Positions 17,919 to 25,759 of a stretch of 53,431 bases of DNA are shown here, in pieces. Position 1 is the first letter of the stretch. Each line of letters begins with the position of its first letter. Position numbers and translations under genes: made by a program. Source of the stretch: JANOYY01 sp031418035 (GTDB lineage Bacteria > Actinomycetota > Acidimicrobiia > Acidimicrobiales > JANYDT01). The DNA is taken from the NCBI GenBank assembly GCA_031418035.1, contig JANOWU010000220.1:1-53431 (forward strand), read 5' to 3'. The notes under the pieces were generated by a model, which saw only the letters and a list, made by a program, of their open reading frames with translations, was not told where the DNA came from and searched no databases.

Positions 17919-18865
17919 TCGCCCGAAACCGGGCTCGTAAGTGCGTCACCGATATGGCGAGCGAAGATCTTGCGAGGTAATCCACGTTCATTCAAGCGGG
18001 CCAGGGAATCGTTCATTGTCTTGGTGAGTACGGGATTCGTCGGTGATACCACGAACGCATAGTTCTCCTCACCACCACGGAGCCGAGCCGACACGACAAG
18101 AACACCATCGGATTCGTGGGCATCGAATCCGTTCGCCGAGACATCGCCGATGATTGCGTCGACGGAAGCGTCGCGAAGTGCGGCCAGGAGTTCGAACCTA
18201 CCGGAGAACTGTTGGGTGAAGAATCCAGAGGAACTCTGGAGTTCGCGAGCGCGGAGTTCGCCAAGGGTTGCCCGCTGCACACCCACCTTCTTGCCACGCA
18301 ACGACGCGATGGAGTTCAAAGTGGCCCTGTCGCCCACTCGGACCAAGAGGCTTTGCGACATCTGGAAGTACGGATTTGTGAACTCATATGCACGCTTACG
18401 TACGTCGGAGACCGGCACAGCAGCCGCGACCACGTCGCACGTCCCAGTATTCAGCGAGTCGAAAATGCGGTCGAAGGCGGTTTCGACAAACGCGACCCCA
18501 AGTTTGTTGTTCGACGCGATCGCAGTGATGAGATCGATGTCGATCCCCGAGAGATCCTCGCCGTCACTTTGCTGCGAGTAGGCGAACGGCGGAAAGGGTG
18601 AATCCACACAGGCGGTAAGGAGGCCCGGTGAAACAAGGCGAACCTCCGTCGACACCGGTTGGGCGGCGGAGTCGAAGGTGAGCTCCAATTCCTCATTCGG
18701 CGGCTCCGGCAGAGACACTGTTGCGGTCGTCGTCGGCGGACGTTCGCTCAATGTCGAGTTCTCTCCAGAAGGAGACACGAGCACCAACCCCACAACCCCG
18801 GCAACACCCATGCCGCCCAGAATGCGCAGCGCTCGCCGCGTCGTCAGCGAGTCGAGGACGCTCAT
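17915..18865 (-). CDS. Membrane-anchored solute-binding protein, polar amino acid type
   Basis: A 316-residue periplasmic-binding-protein family 3 member. A hydrophobic segment near residues 15-35 (LGGMGVAGVVGLVLVS) is a signal anchor without a lipobox cysteine. The binding domain runs from about 85 (LLTACVDSPFPPFAY) through GIDIDLITAIA and GTCDVVAAAVPVSDVRKR to the C-terminus. No ABC permease or ATPase is nearby, so it may act as an orphan sensor or share a transporter encoded elsewhere. The ATG at 18865 shares one base with the rnhB stop (TGATG). Confidence 0.8.
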   Translation of the reverse strand: MSVLDSLTTRRALRILGGMGVAGVVGLVLVSPSGENSTLSERPPTTTATVSLPEPPNEELELTFDSAAQPVSTEVRLVSPGLLTACVDSPFPPFAYSQQSDGEDLSGIDIDLITAIASNNKLGVAFVETAFDRIFDSLNTGTCDVVAAAVPVSDVRKRAYEFTNPYFQMSQSLLVRVGDRATLNSIASLRGKKVGVQRATLGELRARELQSSSGFFTQQFSGRFELLAALRDASVDAIIGDVSANGFDAHESDGVLVVSARLRGGEENYAFVVSPTNPVLTKTMNDSLARLNERGLPRKIFARHIGDALTSPVSGE

Positions 18866-19686
18866 CAGAAAAGCTGCTGTTGAGGATTGACCGGAGTCAT
18901 ACGCGGAATCGACCAGAGCTGATTTTCCATGAACACCCACGATCGACGATGAATGGTCGTCGGACCGTATGCCCGCAACGCGAGCTTATGCTTCGGGCAC
19001 GGGTATCCCTTGTTTTCGGCGAAGTTGTATCCGGGGAAGTGTTCGTCTTCGGCGCGCATGACGCGATCTCTTGACACCTTCGCCAACACGCTTGCCGCGG
19101 CAATCGACAGGCATTTGGCGTCACCCTTCACGATCTTCGTGACGCGTTCGGCCCCCACGTATTCGCCGACAAAATCCCAGTTGCCATCGACGAGCACCCG
19201 ATCGGGCTGGACACCAAGCCCATCGATGGCCCTCCGGGCGGCAAGCTTTTGAGCCGCAGACATGCCGATCTCATCGCACTCCTCGTGTGACACGAAGCCG
19301 ACGGACCACGCAGCGCACCACGACGAGATCTTGTCGAAGAGAGCTTCGCGTTCTCGTTCCGACAACATCTTCGAGTCGCGCACTCCGTTGACCCGTCCGA
19401 TTCTTGGCAGCACCGCCGCGCCGATCGCCAACGGTCCGGCCCACGAGCCGCGCCCGACTTCGTCCAAACCGACAATGACGTCGTGGCCCTGATCCCACAG
19501 GACTTTTTCGACGCTCAGCGACGGTGGTGTCTTTTTCGAAATGCGTTTCGACGCCTTCTTCTTCGCCGGAGGCATGCTTGCGCTGCGCTTCTTCACGGCC
19601 ACCTTCGGGACGGCTCCTCGCGTCGAAGCGGGTTTCTTTGCGATCGGCTTTCGTGCGGCGAGATTATTCGCCGGGTTATCAGTCAC
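18865..19686 (-). CDS. rnhB: Ribonuclease HII with a basic N-terminal extension
   Basis: 273 residues. The catalytic domain starts near residue 70 with VGLDEVGRGSWAGPL and has RDSKMLSE, VLVDGNW and ASVLAKVSRDRVM, and it ends with KGYPCPKHKLAL. It removes RNA, including single ribonucleotides, from DNA hybrids. The first 55 or so residues are rich in Lys, Ala, Ser and Pro (AKKPAS, AVKKRSAS, PAKKKASKR), unlike a standard RNase HII. They resemble actinobacterial nucleic-acid-binding tails. The gene lies 19 bases after the rpiB-like gene. Confidence 0.93.
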   Translation of the reverse strand: MTDNPANNLAARKPIAKKPASTRGAVPKVAVKKRSASMPPAKKKASKRISKKTPPSLSVEKVLWDQGHDVIVGLDEVGRGSWAGPLAIGAAVLPRIGRVNGVRDSKMLSEREREALFDKISSWCAAWSVGFVSHEECDEIGMSAAQKLAARRAIDGLGVQPDRVLVDGNWDFVGEYVGAERVTKIVKGDAKCLSIAAASVLAKVSRDRVMRAEDEHFPGYNFAENKGYPCPKHKLALRAYGPTTIHRRSWVFMENQLWSIPRMTPVNPQQQLF

Positions 19687-19705
19687 GATCGTTCCCTGCG
19701 AGTGC

Positions 19706-20116
19706 TTATTCGACGCGCAGAATCGTGGCCTGCTCGCCCGGATCTACTTCGATGTCGGCCAGAAAGGCGTCGGCGAGTTCACGGGCCAACGTTTCGGTGG
19801 TGAGCCGAAGGCCGAACGCCAATACGTTGGCATCGTTCCAACGACGCGCGCCTGCGGCGGTCTCGGCATCGGTGCAAAGTGCGGCACGAACGCCCTTTAC
19901 CTTGTTCGCTGCGATTGACACTCCCGTTCCGGTGAAGCAGGCGACGATGCCTCGGTCGGCGCGCCCGGAGGAAACAGCTTCGCCGACGAGCCGACCTGCA
20001 TCGCTCCACGGCTCCGGGTAGGCGACAACCTCCAACTCGTGCCCGGCCTCGCGCAGGTGTTGCAGCAGGGCCATCGTCACATGGGTGGCGTCGTCAGTTC
20101 CAAAGGCGATACGCAT
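19706..20116 (-). CDS. RpiB/LacAB family sugar-phosphate isomerase
   Basis: A 136-residue protein of the RpiB fold. VACFTGTGVSIAANKVKGVR supplies the active-site cysteine and phosphate loop. ARRWNDANVLAFGLR is the second conserved block. RpiB enzymes interconvert ribose and ribulose 5-phosphate. The N-terminus reads MRIAFGTDDATH where most RpiB have GSDHAG, so the substrate may differ. The ATG at 20116 lies six bases after TACCGT and has CGGAG beside it. First gene of a four-gene minus-strand operon. Confidence 0.75.
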   Translation of the reverse strand: MRIAFGTDDATHVTMALLQHLREAGHELEVVAYPEPWSDAGRLVGEAVSSGRADRGIVACFTGTGVSIAANKVKGVRAALCTDAETAAGARRWNDANVLAFGLRLTTETLARELADAFLADIEVDPGEQATILRVE

Positions 20117-20178
20117 CTCCGAACGGTACCCGACGCCAACCACCTGTCGGCGCCAACCGGCCTGACACCGGCCCCGAC

Positions 20179-20205
20179 GCGACCACTATGCGACCACTAT
20201 GCGAC
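20179..20205. repeat. Two and a half tandem 11-base repeats
   Basis: GCGACCACTAT occurs at 20179-20189 and 20190-20200, followed by GCGAC. It sits between the SARP gene stop and the rpiB-like start, about 50 bases upstream of the latter's -10. An 11-base period puts the copies on one face of the helix, as for some regulator sites. No protein is known to bind it. Confidence 0.6.
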
Positions 20206-20235
20206 TCCAGAACCGTGAGACGGCCGTCGTCCACG

Positions 20236-23200
20236 TCACGCCAGGGTCACCAGGGCCCCGGGAAGACGCTGGATTCCACGCCCGAGCAAGTCGTCGCATC
20301 GGGCATCGGTCTCTGCTCCGAGACTTGTGTCACCAGACAGATTGGCCACGATTTTGTAGAGGCCAATGACAGGCAAATGACCGAAATGCAGCTTCTGTGC
20401 GGAGACCGCTCGTACAGCCGACATGGGGCGCTGGCCGTGCAGACACGAAACCAACGCCTGAGCAACGTCGGGGACTCGTCCGGAAAACTCCTTCCACCCG
20501 GCGATCGCCGATTCCGCTCGTGAGACGTCGCCGAGGATCACGGCCCGATGCAGCCGCCACGGGAACAGCATCGGCGCCGTGAACGGGTACCCCGATCGCA
20601 GCATCAGTCGTTCCGCCTCGGAGGACAGGGCATCGGCGCGATCGGACTCGTTCGCAGCGTCGGCAACATAGGCCTCGATCATTGCGACTACCGACAACTC
20701 CGCCCACGCCAGGAGTTGCATCTGGTGTCGTCGCGCAACTTCGAGCAATCGCGATGTCTGGGAGAGTGGGTCCGTGAGGTACGAAAGATATGCGCGCCTA
20801 CCAAGAGCCCACCCTTCGGTCCAGGCCGAACCGGCCTCGACCGCGAACCGCTGGCAGTTGCGGAAGTGCTGGTCGGCATCGACGATGTCGATCTCACCCA
20901 GGGCTGTTAGGCCGTTTGCGAACGACGCTTCCGCGAGCACGAGCGGTTGTCCACTCTTGTGGGCCTGACGAAGTGACGCCTCTGCATACCGTCCGGCTTC
21001 ATCGAGTCGGCCGAGCGCAGCGTTCTGTTCCGACAGCAACCCCAACAGCCGCGCACCGAATGCTGGGGAGTCTTGTTCACATCGAGCGATCAACGCATGA
21101 ACGACGGCCGGATCCAGCTTTGATGCGTTTTGATCCATCGTCAATTGGGCACGAAGGCCAACGGTCAGGGCATGAGCGCAAAGCTCAACGTCATCGTCGT
21201 CGGACAAAACGTCGCGAACGGCGTCGAGGGCACCTCGAGCGTCGTGGGTATGGAATCGGGCGAGTGCTACGGCGAGCCGCACCTCACGCCATTCGTGGTT
21301 CGTCGCCAGGCCAAGGCGCAGAAGCGATGTCGCCACCTCGTCGGCGTAGCCCAAAACAACGACGGCTTGTTCCCAGTCGGTGAGGCGAAGGTGGCTGAGA
21401 CCGGCCCAGTAGAGCGCAAGCATTCGTTGATGGTCGACCACCGTGGACCCATGCTGCGTCGAGTCCGCATGGGTGCCTCCAGCGCTCGCCATGCCGCCCT
21501 CGACCATGTGATGCGAGAGGGAGATCAACGTATCCGCAGAACGTTCACCACGTTCGAAAACGTCCGCGAGGAGCGCGGCAGCGACTTGTTGATGAGTCCG
21601 ACGCCGGGTGTCCGGATCGGTTCGTTGCAGCGTCACCTGACGATACGCATGGTGGGTGAACACATAGCGGCCCTGTCGAAGCGAGAGGAGACCCGCATCA
21701 CACAACGCTGCGAGTTCGCTGGCCACGGGGCCGTTAGCCAGCAACGGTGCGTCAGGGACTGCGCCAGCCGGCTCGAAGGCGATCCGCTTCAGCAACTGCT
21801 GCGTTCCCGAGGACAAACGATTGAAGACTTCGTCGAGGCAGCGCAGAAGATCGCCTGGCACAACGGACCCTCCCCTTGTTGGCCCAATGTCGATCGTTTC
21901 GTTGACAATCCGAAGGTCGCTCGCTCCGTGAAGCCGTGCCACTTCAGCGATCGCCAACAACGGATTCCCGGCGCTTCGGGTGTGGATCGACGTGGAAAGT
22001 CGCGCCGACGTCGACCTACCAAACACACTGTTGAGCACTCCGGCCATTTCTGGTTCGTTCAGCCCCTCCAGCGTGAAGCTAAGTGCACCTAGTGGTCGAA
22101 GCAATCGGTCGAACTCGTTTCGAACCTGCTGGTCCATCTCCACGGATGGCCGACTCGCCAACAAGATCGAAACGCCCGAAAGGTAACCAAGCTCGAGGCT
22201 TTCGGCAATCGTATGTAGACACATGATCGAGCCTTCATCGATCCATTGCAGGTCATCCACGACGAGTAGGTGCTTCACCCCTGTGTGAGCGATCGTCGAC
22301 GCCACGCCTTCGATCTGGCGAATCAACGCGTTCGATCGTTGCGCAACCAGTTCGCCTCGTCCGGCCATACTTCGCTGGCCGGAATCAACATCTTCGAAAC
22401 CAATTGCCCGGTCGATGGCGGCGAACATCTTCGACGGCGGAGGAGGACACCGTAACAAGGTCGTCGAGATCGCATTCGTGCGAGCCAGGCGCACCATCTC
22501 CGCCAGGACACGGCTCTTGCCGACGCCCGGCTCACCCCAGACCACGGCGGTTCCAACGTGGGAGAGCAATCTCTGACGCAGGCTCGCAAGAACCGCCTCG
22601 CGTCCGACGAACGCGGGACGGTGGGCGATCGGGCCCGTCCACGCCGAGGATCCAACGCCTCCGTCATTGCCCGTCGACACGTCGACCCGCGGGCCCACCT
22701 GCGATATCGGCGTCCGCTCCGATATAACGGCCGACTGCTCGGGAAGCGAACGAAGCAGTTCTTCCTCCACCGTGGCCAGAGTGCGAGACGGTACGACGCC
22801 GATTTCGTCGTCGAGCTGTTTGCGATACGTTGCGAACAAACGCAACGCTTCAACGAGACGACCGGCACGGGCCAGCGAACGCATGCGCAGCTCGCAAACC
22901 CGATCAGAGTACGGGCACTCCTTGGCGAGGGCGGCTCCATCCGCGATCACCCTTGCGTCATCGCCCACCTCCCACAGCAGGGCAAGCCTTTCCACGGCAA
23001 GTGCATCGCGACGCGCTTCGATCCGCACGCATTCGCTCAGCGCAGCGTCGATCGACCCAGTTTGCACGGATCTGTTACCACCCCAAAGCGCGATTGCCGA
23101 GTCGGCGCACTCGATTCGGCGACGCAGATCGTTGGTTGGCAATAGGGCAGCGTCGGCGAGCCGTTCGAACATGTCGAGGTCGCACTCGTCGGGGTCCACC

Positions 23201-23451
23201 GCCAAGGTGTACGCCCCTGACGCGAAGCGCAACGCCCCCGGGCCCAACGAGGGACGAAGCCGAGAGATCTTGCTCTGCAGCGACCCTTTGGCGTCAGGCG
23301 GAGGATCGGCAGGCCACAGCGCATCGATCAGCATCTCAACCGACAGGGGCCGGTTTCGGCCGATGATCAACACCGTCAAAAGGGCGCGTTCGAGCGGAGA
23401 CCATGTGCGCCGCTCCGCCACTTGTACCCCTGCCAGAAGACGAAAACGCAC
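20236..23451 (-). CDS. Large SARP/BTAD-family transcriptional regulator with AAA ATPase and TPR-like region
   Basis: 1071 residues. Residues 1-90 form the winged-helix DNA-binding domain of SARP regulators (LSVEMLIDALWP, then KGSLQSKISRLRPSLG). About 95-235 is the bacterial transcriptional activator (BTAD) domain. The STAND-type ATPase has Walker A GEPGVGKS at 306-313 and Walker B LLVVDDLQW near 400. The C-terminal half is helical and TPR-like, with no LuxR helix-turn-helix. I chose the GTG at 23451, which has GGAGG 14 to 18 bases upstream and gives the usual SARP N-terminus. A TTG eight codons earlier would overlap the direct repeats. It diverges from an orphan gene cluster that it probably controls. 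Confidence 0.88.
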   Translation of the reverse strand: MRFRLLAGVQVAERRTWSPLERALLTVLIIGRNRPLSVEMLIDALWPADPPPDAKGSLQSKISRLRPSLGPGALRFASGAYTLAVDPDECDLDMFERLADAALLPTNDLRRRIECADSAIALWGGNRSVQTGSIDAALSECVRIEARRDALAVERLALLWEVGDDARVIADGAALAKECPYSDRVCELRMRSLARAGRLVEALRLFATYRKQLDDEIGVVPSRTLATVEEELLRSLPEQSAVISERTPISQVGPRVDVSTGNDGGVGSSAWTGPIAHRPAFVGREAVLASLRQRLLSHVGTAVVWGEPGVGKSRVLAEMVRLARTNAISTTLLRCPPPPSKMFAAIDRAIGFEDVDSGQRSMAGRGELVAQRSNALIRQIEGVASTIAHTGVKHLLVVDDLQWIDEGSIMCLHTIAESLELGYLSGVSILLASRPSVEMDQQVRNEFDRLLRPLGALSFTLEGLNEPEMAGVLNSVFGRSTSARLSTSIHTRSAGNPLLAIAEVARLHGASDLRIVNETIDIGPTRGGSVVPGDLLRCLDEVFNRLSSGTQQLLKRIAFEPAGAVPDAPLLANGPVASELAALCDAGLLSLRQGRYVFTHHAYRQVTLQRTDPDTRRRTHQQVAAALLADVFERGERSADTLISLSHHMVEGGMASAGGTHADSTQHGSTVVDHQRMLALYWAGLSHLRLTDWEQAVVVLGYADEVATSLLRLGLATNHEWREVRLAVALARFHTHDARGALDAVRDVLSDDDDVELCAHALTVGLRAQLTMDQNASKLDPAVVHALIARCEQDSPAFGARLLGLLSEQNAALGRLDEAGRYAEASLRQAHKSGQPLVLAEASFANGLTALGEIDIVDADQHFRNCQRFAVEAGSAWTEGWALGRRAYLSYLTDPLSQTSRLLEVARRHQMQLLAWAELSVVAMIEAYVADAANESDRADALSSEAERLMLRSGYPFTAPMLFPWRLHRAVILGDVSRAESAIAGWKEFSGRVPDVAQALVSCLHGQRPMSAVRAVSAQKLHFGHLPVIGLYKIVANLSGDTSLGAETDARCDDLLGRGIQRLPGALVTLA

Positions 23452-23469
23452 GTGCTTCTTGAGTCCTCC

Positions 23470-23487
23470 CTGCAAGCATCCTGCAAT
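23470..23487. promoter_or_regulatory. Candidate SARP operator: two heptamers 11 bases apart
   Basis: CTGCAAG (23470-23476) and CTGCAAT (23481-23487) are separated by four bases. SARP regulators typically bind heptamer direct repeats with this spacing. The site lies in the 95-base gap between the SARP gene and the divergent orphan cluster, so it could serve both directions. The fit is to spacing, not to a known consensus. Confidence 0.45.
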
Positions 23488-23546
23488 CGTTGCCAGCGAT
23501 ACTACCCAGCACAGTCATCAGTTGACCTATCGAGATTGGAGCAGCA

Positions 23547-24527
23547 ATGCCGGGAATGCCGTACATGCTTGAGAAAGGGGAGCTCTTTGCAGTCGTCGAG
23601 GACTACATCACGGACATCTCCCGGAGACTCACCCTGCTGCAAAACCTGAAGGATCGAAGTGTGCCCGTGTGGGACACCGGCGTCCTTTGGCCCGCGGCCA
23701 TGCAGCACGTGCGCGTTGATTGGCTGGGAAACCCGGCCTTCGATCCGGCCACGAAGCAGTTTCGTCAGCCTCCCGTCGCCAACCCGTCTCAGGCGGGGCC
23801 AACAGGATTCTGGAAGCAGTGGCATGGGCCCGCGGAGGCAATATTGCGCGAGACGCTGCAGCGGGCCATCGAAGTTTCCCTCGGGGTTGAGCATGTGGCG
23901 TCGTCGACAGCGGCAAATGCGGAGTCGGCACCGGTGACGCAGTTTGACCCGGCGAAGGCGCCGGCCGGTCCCTATTCGCGGTGGTGGCCCGTCGAGATGC
24001 TTTGGGTGTGTGGGGCGCCAAACTTTCAAGGTTGGATCACCTGGCGCAAACACGGCCTCGGACCAACGGAGGGCCAAGTCACTGTGGTCTTCACAACACC
24101 GGCGCCGGTGACCCCCTATCCGATGTACGACTCGGCGTACGTCGGGGCGTCTGCACCTCCGGCGTCACGAGGTGCGAACTACAAGGACGCAAGCGTTGGA
24201 GAAGGCGTCGACGCACTCACCGATCTCAATGCGCCCAGAGGGGTGTGGGTTGTCGGGTCGAAGAAGACTCTGACCGTTCGCACGAGCACCACCGAATCTG
24301 TGGAACTCGACGACGCCGTGATGAGATTCTTTGGGAACGGCTTTGATCTGAGCGTGCCCGCCGAGGCCATCGTCCATGCCGCAATGTCGGCCGGGGTCAA
24401 TGTCCAGCTCCGGCTTCCCTCCACGTTGCACTACGACGTCGACAGCTATGACGAGGTTGCTGTGGTGCGTCCTTCGATGTTCGACGGTGGCATGGCCCTC
24501 ATCCCTCCGACGTTTCCCCACCCCTAA
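23547..24527 (+). CDS. Uncharacterised protein, first gene of the SARP-linked cluster
   Basis: A 326-residue soluble protein that I cannot assign to a family. It has no signal peptide or membrane segment and is rich in Trp and Pro. Notable stretches are WDTGVLWPAAMQHVRVDWLG near 43-62, FWKQWHGPAEAILRE near 88-102 and YSRWWPVEMLWVCGAPNF near 142-159. GGAG precedes the ATG by six bases. The next gene begins 11 bases after the stop, so the two are probably co-transcribed. Its place opposite a large SARP regulator suggests a regulated accessory function, not a housekeeping one. Confidence 0.65.
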   Translation: MPGMPYMLEKGELFAVVEDYITDISRRLTLLQNLKDRSVPVWDTGVLWPAAMQHVRVDWLGNPAFDPATKQFRQPPVANPSQAGPTGFWKQWHGPAEAILRETLQRAIEVSLGVEHVASSTAANAESAPVTQFDPAKAPAGPYSRWWPVEMLWVCGAPNFQGWITWRKHGLGPTEGQVTVVFTTPAPVTPYPMYDSAYVGASAPPASRGANYKDASVGEGVDALTDLNAPRGVWVVGSKKTLTVRTSTTESVELDDAVMRFFGNGFDLSVPAEAIVHAAMSAGVNVQLRLPSTLHYDVDSYDEVAVVRPSMFDGGMALIPPTFPHP

Positions 24528-24538
24528 GAGAGGCTCGA

Positions 24539-24901
24539 ATGAAAACAGACTTCATTTCTTCACGTGATCAGGCCGTCGACGCCGCACACCTCGACGCCAT
24601 TCTCACCCTTGGCCGATACTTCGATGGACCGGCCGACGAGCGCTTCACCCTCGTTCCTGATCCCGTCACCGCAGTGCTTACGAACGAAAACTCGACCGCA
24701 GTCACGTGGCGCTGGAAGGGCGAGCACAAGAAGCGATTCCAGGGCATACCGGTCTCCAACATCGAGGTCGTGGTCGATGGCGTAACGGTCTTTTCGACGG
24801 TGGACGGAAAGGTGATGGTGCGTCGTTACATCGATTGGCACCACGTGTTCACGCAACTTGGAGCATCTACCCAACAGGCCGTCGTCCCTCAGGGTTGTTG
24901 A
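24539..24901 (+). CDS. SnoaL-like (NTF2-fold) protein
   Basis: 120 residues. The C-terminal two thirds match the layout of SnoaL-like ester cyclase domains: WRWKGEHKKRFQGIPVSNIE, then DGVTVFSTVDGKV and YIDWHHVFTQLGA. The N-terminal helix part is shorter than usual, so it may be a minimal NTF2 fold or act as a partner of the upstream protein. SnoaL proteins include polyketide cyclases and limonene epoxide hydrolase relatives, but many have no known activity. It follows the unknown gene by 11 bases with GAGAGG near its start. Confidence 0.6.
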   Translation: MKTDFISSRDQAVDAAHLDAILTLGRYFDGPADERFTLVPDPVTAVLTNENSTAVTWRWKGEHKKRFQGIPVSNIEVVVDGVTVFSTVDGKVMVRRYIDWHHVFTQLGASTQQAVVPQGC

Positions 24902-24954
24902 AAACGACGATTCGCGGGGAGGCTGCAAGCGGATTGCAAGCACCGTTTGATCGA

Positions 24955-25182
24955 ATGCACATGTCCCTTTGGGCTGTTGTGAATCCGATCGTTTCACCAA
25001 AACCCGAGCCTCCTTTTCCACCGCTTCCGCCTTTGCCGCCGATCCCACCTGGGCCCCCTGCCCCGCCCGGGCCGCCGTCGGCAACTGCGGGTTGTATTAC
25101 TCCAAAGCTCGCCAAAGTTCTCCATAGCTCTACAAGGTCACGGTGCGCTGAGCCCACGTGTGACTGGGATCTTCGACGGTAG
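24955..25182 (+). CDS. Possible proline-rich short protein
   Basis: A 75-residue open frame downstream of the SnoaL-like gene. It holds a low-complexity stretch of Pro with Leu, Ile, Ala and Gly (PPFPPLPPLPPIPPGPP) followed by three scattered cysteines. Its stop codon falls in the loop of the long inverted repeat at 25153-25200. There is no good ribosome-binding site. The opposite strand reads as a Gly-rich peptide, so the coding strand is not certain, and the stretch could be noncoding. I list it because nothing else explains the 53 to 285 bases after the cluster. Confidence 0.25.
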   Translation: MHMSLWAVVNPIVSPKPEPPFPPLPPLPPIPPGPPAPPGPPSATAGCITPKLAKVLHSSTRSRCAEPTCDWDLRR

Positions 25183-25200
25183 ATCCCAGTCACATGTGGG
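25153..25200. repeat. 19-base inverted repeat with one mismatch
   Basis: CCCACGTGTGACTGGGATC (25153-25171) and its near-perfect reverse complement (25182-25200) flank a 10-base loop. The RNA would fold into a very stable hairpin. No T run follows, so it is either a terminator without a tail, a REP-like palindromic element or a protein-binding site. Confidence 0.8.
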
Positions 25201-25222
25201 ACGCGTGCCCGCTCGCGTACTT

Positions 25223-25248
25223 GGAGCGCAAGTCGCTCCCGGAGCGAC
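25223..25248. repeat. Overlapping, mutually exclusive small hairpins
   Basis: GGAGCG (25223-25228) can pair with CGCTCC (25234-25239), which can also pair with the following GGAGCG (25241-25246) as part of the near palindrome GTCGCTCC-C-GGAGCGAC. Only one can form at a time. It lies just upstream of the HIT gene's promoter. Confidence 0.5.
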
Positions 25249-25285
25249 CCACGCGCCAAGAACGGTGTCTGTAAGGTACGAACCC

Positions 25286-25720
25286 GTGCCAACGTGTGTG
25301 TTCTGCCAAATTGTTCGCGGCGAGGTCGCAGCGGCCATCGTTGCCGAGACTCCCAACACAATCGCGTTCCTAGACCACTCACCGGTATTCCACGGCCATG
25401 TGTTGCTCGTGCCGCGAGTCCACGTCGATACGCTCGACGCCCTTGACCCACTCCTCATCGAGCCGCTGTTTCACGAGGCGCAACGACTCTCCATCGCTGT
25501 ACGTAGCGCAATGGACGCAGACGGAACGTGGGTTTCGATGAACAACACGGTGAGCCAGTCGGTACCCCACCTCCATATCCATGTCATTCCCCGGCGCCGC
25601 AAGGATGGCCTACGCGGCTTTTACTGGCCTCGCGTGAAGTATGCGAACAACGAGGAGCTTCTCGACACGGCGCTCAAGATCGCCCAGGCTCTGGAAACGC
25701 GCCCTAAAGACCGCCCCTAA
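25286..25720 (+). CDS. HIT family hydrolase
   Basis: A 144-residue histidine-triad protein. It starts with the zinc-site pair C4-x2-C7 (PTCVFCQIVRGE) and has HGHVLLVPRVHVDTLDAL. The catalytic triad is PHLHIHVIPRR near 106-116. HIT enzymes hydrolyse nucleotide conjugates such as adenosine 5'-phosphoramidate or dinucleoside polyphosphates. The start is a GTG, chosen because CxxC must be near the N-terminus. TAAGGT (25272-25277) lies eight bases before it, consistent with a leaderless or near-leaderless mRNA. Confidence 0.92.
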   Translation: MPTCVFCQIVRGEVAAAIVAETPNTIAFLDHSPVFHGHVLLVPRVHVDTLDALDPLLIEPLFHEAQRLSIAVRSAMDADGTWVSMNNTVSQSVPHLHIHVIPRRRKDGLRGFYWPRVKYANNEELLDTALKIAQALETRPKDRP

Positions 25721-25759
25721 ACGCGCGCCCCTAAACGCGCGCCCCTGAACGCGCGCCCC
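25718..25759. repeat. Three 14-base tandem repeats at the 3' junction of convergent genes
   Basis: TAAACGCGCGCCCC occurs twice (25718-25731, 25732-25745), then once with one change as TGAACGCGCGCCCC (25746-25759). The first TAA is the HIT stop. Because 14 is not a multiple of three, each copy brings a stop codon into a different frame, so all three plus-strand frames are closed. Confidence 0.85.

Larger units (their letters stand above)
24902..25285. other. 384-base gap between the SARP-linked cluster and the HIT gene
   Basis: Besides the doubtful proline-rich frame, this stretch holds a 19-base inverted repeat (25153-25200) and a second set of mutually exclusive GGAGCG/CGCTCC pairings (25223-25248). 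I see no conserved gene in it. Confidence 0.6.

Noticed and set aside
21130..22092. 320-codon plus-strand frame inside the SARP gene
   Set aside because: It is antisense to the ATPase and helical region. No ribosome-binding site or domain.
24867..25451. Gly-rich minus-strand frame opposite the proline-rich frame
   Set aside because: It would run through both inverted repeats and into the HIT gene on the opposite strand. Low complexity alone keeps the frame open.
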